Assembly: GCF_000313565.1 (NCBI RefSeq) | Contig: NZ_HE578923.1 | Span: 231,308-295,307 of the forward strand | Direction of reading: 5' to 3' | Length of the DNA: 64,000 nucleotides | From: Dielma fastidiosa | Lineage (GTDB): Bacteria; Bacillota_I; Bacilli_A; Erysipelotrichales; Erysipelotrichaceae | Shown here: piece after piece, positions 7,171-15,834 of the stretch | Numbering within the stretch: position 1 is the first letter of the stretch | Layout of the letters: each line of letters begins with the position of its first letter | Position numbers and translations under genes: made by a program | The notes under the pieces: model-generated | Seen by the model: only the letters and a program-made list of their open reading frames with translations | What the model was told of the DNA's origin: nothing | Database searches by the model: none

Positions 7171-9297
7171 ATGAAAAAAGTTTTATGTCTGCTCATGTCG
7201 GCAATGATGGCATTGTCACTGAGCGCGTGTACAAAGGAAAATGCCGAGGGTATTTATACACCGGGAACTTATACCGGCGAAGCACAGGGGTTTGGCGGAA
7301 CGGTAAGTGTTACGGTTACAACAGATGCTGATAGTATTACCGAGGTAACTATTGAAGGCAGTGATGAAACACCAAACATCGGCGGTGCTGCTTTGGAAAC
7401 TCTGATTGAACAAATCAAGACAGAACAAAATAGTGAGATTGATGGTGTGTCTGGCGCAACGATGACTAGTAATGCGGTTAAGGCGGCTTTAAAACAAGCC
7501 TTGGATCAGGCAATGGGTGTTGTCAGTGAACAAACAGCGTTGAATGATGGTACATATTCAGTGAAGAGTACGGGTTACAGCTGGACTGGCATGATCAGTG
7601 CTGATGTGACAATCAAGGATAATAAGATCAGTGCGATTACGATTACTGAGGAGCATGAATCAGAGACTGGTGAAATTGCCCAGACTGCTTTTGATCTTAT
7701 GATTGATCGTCTGATTGAAAATCAAAGTCTGGCAACTGATACAATCAGCGGTGCTACAACGACATCCAATGCGATCCGTGATTTAGTATCCCAGGCAATC
7801 GTGTTAGCCGGCGGTGATCCTGCCCAATGGCAGAAGGCTGTGGAAAAGAAAAGTGATACAGTTAAGCTGGAAGGCTATGACGTTATTGTTGTCGGTCTTG
7901 GCGGTTCCGGTATTTTATCTTATTGTGCGGCTGCAGATACGGGTGCGAATGTATTCGGTATTGAAAAAGCAGCAAAACTGGGCGGTCAGTCAGCAACCAC
8001 TACCGGGCCGATGGTTATTAATTCAAAATCAGCGGTTTATGAGGATGTAACTTTCGCTAATCCAGACGATGTTTATAACACATGGATCGACTATGTTGAA
8101 AGTGACGTGAAAGCGGATATTATTCATGAAGCTGTTTATAACAGCGGTACTTACCTTGATTATTATATGGAGAACTTTGGCTTTGAATTTGCCGGTATGA
8201 TTATGAGCTTTGCGAAACCGGAGTGGTCACAGTTCTGGACGCGTTATGTTGGTGAGGACGGCAAGGCCAATATCTTCGGTCCGCAAAAGACCAATCAATT
8301 TGACCGGGCCATGGAAAAAGCCGCGGCATTGAATGATAAAAATGGTTATCAGCTTGAAACAACGGCAGAAGAATTGCTTTATGATGGTGATAAGATTGTC
8401 GGTGTAAAAGCTGTTGGTTATGACGGTACGACTTATGAAATCTATGGTGATTCTGTAATTCTGGCAACCGGCGGTTATATCGGTGATGCAAAGATGGTTG
8501 AGGAAAACTGGGGCACGATGCCTAATACGGTTGCGGCTACGATCAATGACGGTGCTGGTATTAAGATGGGGCAGGCTGCCGGCGGTACGACTTACATGAT
8601 GGCAGTAGCACCGATGATTCATATTCTTCAAGTGCCGAATATGATTAAGAATGATGATTTAAGTGCTGATCAGAAGGCTGTATTATCTGCTTTAGCTTTA
8701 GTGAAAGGTGAAAAAGCCGTAACCATTCATGGTGAGGACTTAGATCCAACCTTAACGGAAGCGATGATTCCGGGCTATAAATATTATAATGTTTATACTG
8801 AAGATCAGATCAATGAGTTTAAAACTGTAGGCTTCAGCGAAAACTTTGCAAGTGCTACATCGATGTTTATGGGACAGGGCGGCAGCTTTACCGTAGGTAC
8901 GCCGATTGCTGATCTGGATACAATACTTGAAGTTGGCATGCAGTACAACAATGTGCTGAAGGCATCATCAATCAGTGATTTAGCGGCGCAGATCGGTTGT
9001 GATGAAGCCGTTTTATCAGCGACCTTAGGCGGTAATGAAACAACATATTATGCCGTAATTTGTTCCGGCTATACCTATGGTACGGTTGGCGGACTTGATG
9101 TGGATGTCAACATGAATGTTCTTCGTGCTGACGGTACACCGATTGAAAATCTGTTTGCGGTAGGTACAGATTCAATGGGTGTTGAAAATATTGAAGGTAA
9201 ACCATATACACCTTGGGGCGGTCAGGCTCAGTCTTGGACCTTCGTTTCTGGTTATCTTGGCGGTCACGCGGCTGCGGAATACGGTTTAACTAAATAA
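7171..9297 (+). CDS. Secreted FMN-binding/FAD-dependent reductase lipoprotein
   Basis: The 708-residue protein has a lipoprotein signal peptide (MKKVLCLLMSAMM, lipobox LSAC), two FMN_bind domains (about 25-115 and 125-215), then a fumarate-reductase-type FAD domain (from about 230, VVGLGGSG). Each FMN_bind domain carries the ApbE flavinylation motif S-G-A-T-x-T, with T99 and T198 as expected acceptors. This suits an outer-face reductase fed electrons through bound flavins. Where fumarate reductases have N-R-L-G-G-N-A, this protein reads T-P-W-G-G-Q-A, so the substrate-binding Arg appears absent and fumarate is unlikely. The ATG at 7171 has AGGAGG upstream. Its acceptor is unknown. Confidence 0.9.
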   Translation: MKKVLCLLMSAMMALSLSACTKENAEGIYTPGTYTGEAQGFGGTVSVTVTTDADSITEVTIEGSDETPNIGGAALETLIEQIKTEQNSEIDGVSGATMTSNAVKAALKQALDQAMGVVSEQTALNDGTYSVKSTGYSWTGMISADVTIKDNKISAITITEEHESETGEIAQTAFDLMIDRLIENQSLATDTISGATTTSNAIRDLVSQAIVLAGGDPAQWQKAVEKKSDTVKLEGYDVIVVGLGGSGILSYCAAADTGANVFGIEKAAKLGGQSATTTGPMVINSKSAVYEDVTFANPDDVYNTWIDYVESDVKADIIHEAVYNSGTYLDYYMENFGFEFAGMIMSFAKPEWSQFWTRYVGEDGKANIFGPQKTNQFDRAMEKAAALNDKNGYQLETTAEELLYDGDKIVGVKAVGYDGTTYEIYGDSVILATGGYIGDAKMVEENWGTMPNTVAATINDGAGIKMGQAAGGTTYMMAVAPMIHILQVPNMIKNDDLSADQKAVLSALALVKGEKAVTIHGEDLDPTLTEAMIPGYKYYNVYTEDQINEFKTVGFSENFASATSMFMGQGGSFTVGTPIADLDTILEVGMQYNNVLKASSISDLAAQIGCDEAVLSATLGGNETTYYAVICSGYTYGTVGGLDVDVNMNVLRADGTPIENLFAVGTDSMGVENIEGKPYTPWGGQAQSWTFVSGYLGGHAAAEYGLTK

Positions 9298-9314
9298 CTC
9301 AATAATTAACAAAT

Positions 9315-9355
9315 GCTGCAAGTGTTCAGTGAATCTGGATGCCTGCGGCTTTTTG
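9315..9355 (+). terminator. Terminator after the flavoprotein gene
   Basis: GCTGCA pairs with TGCGGC (one G-U). An inner stem TTCAG/CTGGA sits within the loop, and TTTTTG follows. Confidence 0.65.
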
Positions 9356-9566
9356 TTATATTCAGATTGAGGCTGTCATGGTTAGCTGAAAATGATTGTT
9401 AATATGAATTATGTATTATATAATTTGATACATATTAGAGCAAGAATGGGATAAAAACATAAAAAATGACAATTTTAATAGCAATGCACCCTATAGTTGC
9501 GTAATAGTTGGTAGATATTTATAAAATTACGGTTTAAAATGTGAACAATGAAAGAGGTATACAAAA

Positions 9567-10130
9567 ATGGAAGATGAGAAGTTAGGATTACAGCTTCAAG
9601 ATTTACGAATAAAAAAGAATATGACACAAGAAATGGTAGCTGAATATATGAATATAAGTCGTCAAACGATTTCTAAGTGGGAAGCGAATAAGAGTAAACC
9701 AAGTACGAAGAATCTAATTAGACTTGCTGAATTTTTTGAAGTACCGTTGAGTAGATTAACAGGTACTGTTGATCATGAAAAAGAAATTAATATATCGAAA
9801 TTCAATAGGAGCTTTATGATGCTAACGACTACTATTTACAGCGGATCTTGTATTCTGTATTCGTTGGGCAAAGGAGATGCCTTACTGCAAGGGATTTGTC
9901 TATTTATTATTTTTGTAATGGGTATCTTAATGTCATTTGGCATATGGAAGTTAAAACCAGAAATAAGAAAAAAGATTGCTTTTGAACAGTTGATATTTTG
10001 TATCATGTGTTGGCTTTTGAATAGTATATTACCACTGTATATTGGCAATATAATAACTATGTTAGTAGCACTTGCAATATCAGCTTTTTGGGTAAAAAGA
10101 GTGGTTTTGAAATTACAGATGACCAATTAA
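9567..10130 (+). CDS. XRE family regulator with membrane C-terminus
   Basis: The 187-residue protein has an N-terminal Cro/C1-type HTH (about 6-62, with MTQEMVAEYMNISRQTISKWE) and about four hydrophobic segments (roughly 88-105, 112-130, 140-158, 162-180). Such HTH-membrane proteins occur widely in Firmicutes and are mostly uncharacterised, often near transporters or stress genes. It stands alone between two terminators. The sequence upstream is markedly AT-rich and contains ATGTAT and ATACAT arms at about 9413-9436, a possible autoregulatory palindrome. Function beyond DNA binding is unknown. Confidence 0.8.
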   Translation: MEDEKLGLQLQDLRIKKNMTQEMVAEYMNISRQTISKWEANKSKPSTKNLIRLAEFFEVPLSRLTGTVDHEKEINISKFNRSFMMLTTTIYSGSCILYSLGKGDALLQGICLFIIFVMGILMSFGIWKLKPEIRKKIAFEQLIFCIMCWLLNSILPLYIGNIITMLVALAISAFWVKRVVLKLQMTN

Positions 10131-10167
10131 TTTTGATTCAGCTTGATGAGTTATTTGAATAACAGAA

Positions 10168-10183
10168 GATTATTTAAATAATC
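10168..10183. repeat. Perfect 16-bp palindrome
   Basis: GATTATTTAAATAATC is a perfect palindrome in the AT-rich gap after the XRE gene and before the strong terminator. It may be an operator or chance in AT-rich DNA. Confidence 0.35.
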
Positions 10184-10201
10184 AGTAGCAATAGAAAAAT
10201 A

Positions 10202-10246
10202 AGCTTTGATATCAGGAATTCATGATCCTGATATCAAGGCTTTTTT
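10202..10246 (+). terminator. Strong intrinsic terminator before the sugar operon
   Basis: AGCTTTGATATCAGGA and TCCTGATATCAAGGCT pair over 16 positions with one G-U, followed by TTTTTT. It isolates the sugar operon from upstream transcription. Confidence 0.9.
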
Positions 10247-10323
10247 GCGTAAATGAATGTATAAATTAGTTTTGAACACATTAATAAAACTTTTTGTTAA
10301 CTTTTCCTTGCCAAGCTTTAATT

Positions 10324-10329
10324 TATAAT
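10324..10329 (+). promoter_or_regulatory. -10 element of the sugar operon
   Basis: TATAAT lies 28 bases before the first operon ATG. No -35 hexamer sits at normal spacing, which would suit a promoter that depends on an activator such as the PRD regulator encoded in the operon. Confidence 0.5.
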
Positions 10330-10356
10330 AAAAGTATCAAAAAAGGATGGTAGCAA

Positions 10357-11187
10357 ATGGAACCTTATAAAATGCTGAATGAAAAAGCGGCACAGATCAG
10401 AAGATTAGCATTGGAATCAATTTATCTGGCGCAAAGCGGTCATCCGGGCGGTTCACTTTCAATCGCGGAACTGCTTTCGGTACTCTATTTTGATGTGATG
10501 GCAATCGATCCTTTAAAACCGGATTGGGCTGAGCGTGATCGTTTTGTCTTATCGAAAGGGCATTGTGCCCCCGCTTATTATGCGGCTTTAGCCCTTCGCG
10601 GTTATTTTGAGGTAGAAGCGCTGAAGCAGCTGCGCAAAGGCAGGGATACACTTCAGGGGCATCCGTCAATGACTAAGACCCGCGGCGTCGATGCTACAAC
10701 TGGTTCACTGGGACAGGGCTTATCGATCGCAAACGGAATGGCTCTTTATGCAAAACGCAGTCATATGAAGCAGCGAATCTATTGCTTATGCGGTGACGGT
10801 GAGATTCAGGAAGGTCAAATTTGGGAAGCGGCCATGACCAGCGCGCATTATAAGCTGAATAATCTGGTGTTGTTTGTGGATGCGAATGGTTTGCAGATTG
10901 ACGGTTTAGTGAGTGAAGTGATGAATGACGCGCCGATTGCGGAAAAGTTTAAGGCTTTTAATTGGCAGATCTATGAGATTAACGGCCATGATGTAAAGGT
11001 CATAAGCTCCTTGCTTAAAGATTTAAAAGAAGAACAGACAAAGCCTGTCTGCATCGTATTAAATACCGTTAAGGGTAAGGGTGTGTCCTTTATGGAAAAT
11101 CAAGCTGCTTGGCATGGCGGCGCGCCGAATCGTGAACAGTATGAACAAGCATGCAAAGAACTTACGGTTGGAGGTACTTATGAATAA
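10357..11187 (+). CDS. Transketolase, N-terminal subunit
   Basis: The 276-residue subunit carries the thiamine-diphosphate-binding half: the H-P-G-G segment near the start (SGHPGGSLS) and the G-D-G...N motif (GDGEIQEGQIWEAAMTSAHYK, then NNLVLFVDANG). Split transketolases of this kind pair with a C-terminal subunit, here the next gene, overlapping by 8 bases. Transketolase moves two-carbon units between sugar phosphates. Because it lies in a dedicated catabolic operon, it may act on a specialised ketose phosphate rather than serve the general pentose pathway. Confidence 0.93.
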   Translation: MEPYKMLNEKAAQIRRLALESIYLAQSGHPGGSLSIAELLSVLYFDVMAIDPLKPDWAERDRFVLSKGHCAPAYYAALALRGYFEVEALKQLRKGRDTLQGHPSMTKTRGVDATTGSLGQGLSIANGMALYAKRSHMKQRIYCLCGDGEIQEGQIWEAAMTSAHYKLNNLVLFVDANGLQIDGLVSEVMNDAPIAEKFKAFNWQIYEINGHDVKVISSLLKDLKEEQTKPVCIVLNTVKGKGVSFMENQAAWHGGAPNREQYEQACKELTVGGTYE

Positions 11188-12109
11188 ATGCGCGAATCGT
11201 ATAACCTATGGGAAGACATTGGTACAACTGGCGGCAGATAATGAGTTCTATGTGATGGATGCCGATTTATCAAAGGCAACCGGTACTAAGGCATTCGCGA
11301 ATGCTTATCCTCAGCGTTTTATCAATATGGGAATTGCGGAACAGGATCTGATGGCAACGGCTGCCGGCATCGCAAGCTGCGGTGTACCGGTATTCGCGTC
11401 AACCTTCGCCATGTTTGGCGCTGGCCGAGCCTATGAACAGATTCGCAACAGCATTGCTTATCCGCGTGCCAATGTGAAAATTGTCTGTTCTCATGCTGGT
11501 GTGCTGATCGGCGAGGATGGTGCTTCCCATCAGTGCATTGAAGATCTTTCACTGATGCGTACACTTCCCGGCATGACGGTTCTCGCGCCATGCGACAGTG
11601 CCGAAACAGCTAAGGCATTAGCCGCCGCATTGAAATTGAACGGCCCTTGTTACATACGCTTCGGCCGTCAGGAAGTAGATCAAATCTATGATGATACTTT
11701 AGATTATCAAATTGGCAAATCTTTCCTGCTGAGAAAAGGCGGCGATGTCAGTATCATTGCTTGTGGAGAGCTTGTCCAAAACGCCCTGCAGGCTGCGTCA
11801 TTATTAAGTGAAAAAGGCATTGAAGCCGCGGTTATCGACATGCATACCATTAAACCGCTGGATGAAGCACAGATCAATGAATGCATTGATCAGGGCAGTC
11901 TGCTTGTCGGCGTAGAAGATCACAGTGTTATCGGCGGCTTATCGAGTGCGATTGCGGAAGTCATTGCCCAGCGCGGTAAAGGCCGTCTGTTACGAATTGG
12001 CATTCAGGATGAATTTGGCTGTTCAGGCAATGCTGACTATCTTGCCAAGCTTTATCGCTTAACCCCCGAAGCGATTGCGGAAACGATTCAAAAGGAGCTG
12101 AAAGTATGA
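11180..12109 (+). CDS. Transketolase, C-terminal subunit
   Basis: This 309-residue protein contains the pyrimidine-binding domain (about 5-165, with the catalytic Glu in NMGIAEQDLMATAAG and the conserved G-E-D-G-A-S-H-Q segment) and the C-terminal Rossmann-like domain (about 185-305). The ATG at 11180 is chosen over an in-frame start at 11081 because GGAGG stands 5 bases before it and the upstream option lies wholly inside the N-subunit gene. The 8-base overlap with the preceding gene and the ATGA overlap with the next indicate translational coupling. Confidence 0.93.
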   Translation: MNKCANRITYGKTLVQLAADNEFYVMDADLSKATGTKAFANAYPQRFINMGIAEQDLMATAAGIASCGVPVFASTFAMFGAGRAYEQIRNSIAYPRANVKIVCSHAGVLIGEDGASHQCIEDLSLMRTLPGMTVLAPCDSAETAKALAAALKLNGPCYIRFGRQEVDQIYDDTLDYQIGKSFLLRKGGDVSIIACGELVQNALQAASLLSEKGIEAAVIDMHTIKPLDEAQINECIDQGSLLVGVEDHSVIGGLSSAIAEVIAQRGKGRLLRIGIQDEFGCSGNADYLAKLYRLTPEAIAETIQKELKV

Positions 12110-12942
12110 AACATATCATTGTCAATCTGAAACGTTTTGATATTCCTAAAGCCTATCATGGTGTTTCAGAGTGTGAACCGTCAGCCTATATTGATACGAT
12201 TCTTTTACCATTAGTTGAACCATTAAAAAAATATCCAGATCTGTCTTTTACCATTTATCCCCCGGAAGCTTATTTGATCCGTGGCTGTGAATTAGTTAAA
12301 GAGAGTCCTAACATCCGTATCGGCTGTCAAGCCAATCATTATGAGGATGTCAGCAAGGAGGGGAATTTCGGTGCTTTTACCAGTTTAAGACCCGCCAGCG
12401 CGATGAAGGCAATCGGTGCGCAAAGCAGCCTGATCGGCCATTTTGAGGAACGCAGGCATCTGAATACTTTATATCAGCTGGCCGGTGTGAATGATCCAAT
12501 CATCGTAAATCAAGTGTTAAATAAAGAAATTCAGATGGCTCAAAAACAGGGCATGGATGTCTGTTACTGCATCGGTGAAGCGGCAGAGCAGCTTGCGCAG
12601 TGGGATGAAGTATTGCTTCAGCAGCTGTCGATCGGCTTGGCAGACGTTGACCATCAGCACGTCATAATCGGTTATGAACCGCTGTGGAGTATCGGCCCAG
12701 GCAAACAGCCGGCGGATCAGGCTTATATCGAAAAGGTAATCCGGCTTGTCAAAACCTTTGATCCTGAATTAAGGGTTATCTATGGCGGCGGTGTAAAATT
12801 GGCCAACGCAGCGATGCTTGCCGGTATTGAAAGCATGGACGGCGGTTTGATAGGCCTGACTAATTTTCAAGATCACCTCGGTTTTCATCCTGATGAATTT
12901 CTGGCCATCATCGAACGTTATCATCAGCATTTGAAGCAATAA
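12106..12942 (+). CDS. Triose-phosphate isomerase family protein
   Basis: The 278-residue protein keeps TIM catalytic features: Lys9 in the first strand, His112 in GHFEERR and Glu191 in GYEPLWSIGPG, with a G-G-G-V phosphate-binding segment near residue 227. It differs from glycolytic TpiA in the N-terminus (VNLKRF instead of N-W-K-M-N) and in the His motif (G-H-F-E-E instead of G-H-S-E). TIM paralogues in catabolic operons can act on other short sugar phosphates, for example tetrulose phosphates in erythritol pathways. It could simply balance DHAP and glyceraldehyde-3-P made by the aldolase. It overlaps the previous gene by 4 bases. Confidence 0.88.
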   Translation: MKHIIVNLKRFDIPKAYHGVSECEPSAYIDTILLPLVEPLKKYPDLSFTIYPPEAYLIRGCELVKESPNIRIGCQANHYEDVSKEGNFGAFTSLRPASAMKAIGAQSSLIGHFEERRHLNTLYQLAGVNDPIIVNQVLNKEIQMAQKQGMDVCYCIGEAAEQLAQWDEVLLQQLSIGLADVDHQHVIIGYEPLWSIGPGKQPADQAYIEKVIRLVKTFDPELRVIYGGGVKLANAAMLAGIESMDGGLIGLTNFQDHLGFHPDEFLAIIERYHQHLKQ

Positions 12943-12963
12943 TTATTGCAGGGAGGCATTATT

Positions 12964-14415
12964 ATGAAGCTTGATTTTGAATATGGACAGGGCAGTGTGA
13001 GCGCTGAGCTTCCAGAGGATACTGAGGTTTTTATTCCAGGTATTACAGTTAAAGATCCCGCTTGTATACCCGAGGATCAGATTGCTGAGGAGACATTAAA
13101 AAGTATCCGCAATCCTATCGGCATGGAGCCATTATCTAAACTGGCTCATAAGGGAAGCAAGTGTGTGATCGTGTTTCCTGACCGCGTAAAAGGCGGTGAA
13201 CAGCCAACCGCGCACCGCAAGGTAAGCATCCGGCTGATTCTTGACGAACTATATGCCGCCGGTGTTGAGAAAAAAGATATCCTGCTGATTTGTTCCAACG
13301 GTCTGCACCGTAAGAATACAGAACAGGAAATCCGCGGTGTTTTAGGCGATGCATTATATAATGAATTTAATCCAACAAATCAGATCATGAATCATGATTC
13401 TGAAGATGATGAACATCTGATCGATCTGGGCTTTGATGAAGCCGGTGATCATGTAATCATGAACAAATATGTTTTTGAAGCGGATGTAGCGATTCTGATC
13501 GGTCATGTCCAAGCCAATCCTTACGGCGGATATTCCGGCGGCTACAAGCATTGTGCGACAGGCATTACTCATTGGCGCTGCATCGCTGCCCATCATGTAC
13601 CTAAGGTTATGCACCGTGATGACTTTACACCAGTCAGCTCTCACAGCCTGATGCGCCAGAAATTTAATCAGATTGGTATGTATATGGAAGCAAAGATGGG
13701 CAAGAAGTTCTTCTGCTGCGATGCTGTGCTGGATACACTCAGCCGTCAAATAGCAATCTTCAGCGGCTATGCAAAGGAAATGATGCCGCTTAGCTGGCAA
13801 ATAGCGGATCAGCGCACTTATGTGCCGTTCGCGGAAAAGAAGTATGATGTGCTGATCTTTGGCGCTCCGCAGTTCTTCCATTACGGCGATGGCATGGGAA
13901 CAAATCCAATCATGCTGATGCAGGCGATATCAGCGCAGGTAATTCGTTTAAAACGGGTGATGTCAGATCATTGTGTGATTATCTGCGCAGCGCTATGCAA
14001 CGGCTATTTCCATGATGAATTGTGGCCGTATACCCGTAAGATGTATGAAATGTTTCAAAAAGACGGCATGAATACGCTGGTCGATATGAATCGATACAGT
14101 GAATATTTCGCGACAAATGAAGAATGGATCAGACAATATCGTTATTGCAACGCGTTCCATCCCTTCCATGGCTTTTCAATGATCTCATGCGCACATATCG
14201 CGGAAATGAATACTTCCGCAATCTACATCTGCGGCGCCCAGGAACCTGGTTATGCAAGAGGCATGGGAATGAAGACCCGGGCAACGATTGAGGAAGCACT
14301 GGCTGACGCAAAGAAAAAATATGTCGGTGAGCATCCGCATATTCTGGCACTGCCTTTAACGTTTAAGAAATGTGCTGTCCATTTAATGATGAAAGATGAG
14401 GTGTATACAGGATGA
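12964..14415 (+). CDS. LarA-superfamily (DUF2088) nickel-pincer epimerase/racemase homologue
   Basis: At 483 residues this is longer than lactate racemase LarA (about 425). Several LarA features are visible: His115 in the N-G-L-H segment (H108 in LarA), the G-G-Y-S-G-G-Y-K segment with Lys195 as the likely pincer-binding Lys, and His211 sixteen residues later. The position equivalent to catalytic His174 appears to be Asn185, with a His four residues earlier at 181. LarA enzymes use a nickel-pincer nucleotide to shuttle hydride on 2-hydroxy acids. In this sugar operon the substrate is more likely a sugar derivative. The cofactor genes larB, larC and larE are not in the window. AGGGAGG precedes the ATG at 12964. 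Confidence 0.85.
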   Translation: MKLDFEYGQGSVSAELPEDTEVFIPGITVKDPACIPEDQIAEETLKSIRNPIGMEPLSKLAHKGSKCVIVFPDRVKGGEQPTAHRKVSIRLILDELYAAGVEKKDILLICSNGLHRKNTEQEIRGVLGDALYNEFNPTNQIMNHDSEDDEHLIDLGFDEAGDHVIMNKYVFEADVAILIGHVQANPYGGYSGGYKHCATGITHWRCIAAHHVPKVMHRDDFTPVSSHSLMRQKFNQIGMYMEAKMGKKFFCCDAVLDTLSRQIAIFSGYAKEMMPLSWQIADQRTYVPFAEKKYDVLIFGAPQFFHYGDGMGTNPIMLMQAISAQVIRLKRVMSDHCVIICAALCNGYFHDELWPYTRKMYEMFQKDGMNTLVDMNRYSEYFATNEEWIRQYRYCNAFHPFHGFSMISCAHIAEMNTSAIYICGAQEPGYARGMGMKTRATIEEALADAKKKYVGEHPHILALPLTFKKCAVHLMMKDEVYTG

Positions 14416-15512
14416 TTTATCAAGCGCTGACCCAAATGCCGCTGCTGTTTCAGGATAACCGCATCACGCGCTTTTATATCGGCGGTAAGCTGATGCATGA
14501 ATGGCGTAAAATGCCGCCCTGTGAGGATTCACATCAGTGTGAGGAGCTATTGGTTACCTCCATTGGTGCAATCAGCAAGGGGCAGCCGAAAGGCTATGCC
14601 ATCAGCAAAACGATAGATCAGCAGGGCGGTATTTTGCTGAGTGATTTAATTAAGGCTTATCCCAATGAAATCTTAGGCGAACGTTTTCAGAAGTACAACC
14701 CTGATCAGCTGACGATGCTGGCAAGAGTCGGTGATACAACGGTGCGTTTAGTGATGCAGTGTCATCCTAACCGTGAAGATGCAAAACGTTATTTTCATAT
14801 GCCGATGGGCAAGACTGAGGCGTGGTACATAGCGGGAACACGCGAGGTTGAAGGTAAAGAAACCTGTGTCTATGCCGGCTTTAAACCGCATGTGACAAAA
14901 GCGCTCTGGCGCCAGCTTTATGAAAAACAGGATATTGACGCGATGGTTGACTGTCTGCATCAGATTCCTGTCAAGCAGGGACAGATGATTTTAATCCCAG
15001 CCGGTATGCCACATTGTGTCGGGCCGGGCTGTCTGTTTCTTGAATATCATGAATGCAATGATGTGACGATCCGTGTCGAACGCAGCATCAACGGCATGAC
15101 TATCAGCGACGAGGAAATGTTCTACGGTCTTGGCGCGGATGCCTGCTTCGATATGTTTGATTATACAACCTATGATGATACCCAAATTCTTGAACGCTCA
15201 CTGATGAAGGAGCGCTGTCTTGAACAAAATGAGCAGTACACGCTGAGCGCTCTGATCGAACCAGAACAGAACGATTCATTCAGCGTACAGCTGGTGACTA
15301 TCACCGGCGAATATCCAATGCCTGAGTTTGACGGACACCGGGTGCTGTGTGCGGTTGAAGGCGATGTGAAGCTATGCTGGTCAGATCATTCGATACCCCT
15401 GATCCAAGGTCACGCCGCTTTAATTCCGGCAGCCTGCAAAGGTGTACGCGTAGTTGGTGAAGGCAAGCTCACCATTGGCATTCCAACCATTAACGAGGAG
15501 GTAGGAAAATGA
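14412..15512 (+). CDS. Class I mannose-6-phosphate isomerase family protein
   Basis: The 366-residue cupin-type protein has the metal-site pattern of class I phosphomannose isomerases: Q and H in MQCHPNRED, E in GKTEAWY, and H in IPAGMPHCVG. Typical enzymes convert mannose-6-P to fructose-6-P with Zn2+. The rest of the sequence is divergent and the operon is not a mannose pathway, so an aldose-ketose phosphate isomerase for another sugar is a fair alternative. It overlaps the genes on both sides by 4 bases (ATGA), so it is translated with the LarA homologue and EIIB. Confidence 0.82.
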   Translation: MIYQALTQMPLLFQDNRITRFYIGGKLMHEWRKMPPCEDSHQCEELLVTSIGAISKGQPKGYAISKTIDQQGGILLSDLIKAYPNEILGERFQKYNPDQLTMLARVGDTTVRLVMQCHPNREDAKRYFHMPMGKTEAWYIAGTREVEGKETCVYAGFKPHVTKALWRQLYEKQDIDAMVDCLHQIPVKQGQMILIPAGMPHCVGPGCLFLEYHECNDVTIRVERSINGMTISDEEMFYGLGADACFDMFDYTTYDDTQILERSLMKERCLEQNEQYTLSALIEPEQNDSFSVQLVTITGEYPMPEFDGHRVLCAVEGDVKLCWSDHSIPLIQGHAALIPAACKGVRVVGEGKLTIGIPTINEEVGK

Positions 15513-15820
15513 AAATTGTAGCCGTAGCCGCATGTACGACCGGCATCGCTCACACTTACATCGCGAAAGAAAAGCTGATTAAAAGTGCTGAGCTGCGCGG
15601 TCACACGATTTCCTGTGAGACACAGGGAAGTATTGGCATTGAGGATGAACTTGATCCTAAGGATATTCAAGATGCCGATGTAGTCATTTTGGCAATTGAT
15701 GTTGCCATTGATAAGATGGATCGCTTTACGGGGAAAAAAGTGATTAAGGTTGATACTTCAACCGTTGTTAAGAATCCGATTGGTTTAATTCAGAAGGTTG
15801 AGAAAGTAATCCAAAAATAA
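15509..15820 (+). CDS. PTS fructose-type EIIB
   Basis: The 103-residue protein is a stand-alone fructose-family EIIB. Cys9 in the AACTTGIAHT loop is the phosphorylated residue. It takes phosphate from EIIA (encoded at 19821) and passes it to the sugar during transport through EIIC (next gene). The separate-domain arrangement differs from the fused FruA of ordinary fructose uptake and is common for PTS systems of unusual sugars. Confidence 0.93.
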   Translation: MKIVAVAACTTGIAHTYIAKEKLIKSAELRGHTISCETQGSIGIEDELDPKDIQDADVVILAIDVAIDKMDRFTGKKVIKVDTSTVVKNPIGLIQKVEKVIQK

Positions 15821-15834
15821 GGAGATGGAAACAT

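Noticed and set aside
11081..11179. Longer N-terminus for the transketolase C-subunit
   Set aside because: The extension lies inside the N-subunit coding region and has no ribosome site, whereas GGAGG precedes 11180.
13354..13881. Long minus-strand ORF of 175 codons within the LarA homologue gene
   Set aside because: It lies wholly opposite a well-supported gene, has no ribosome site, and its peptide has no recognisable motif; it mirrors the codon use of the real gene.
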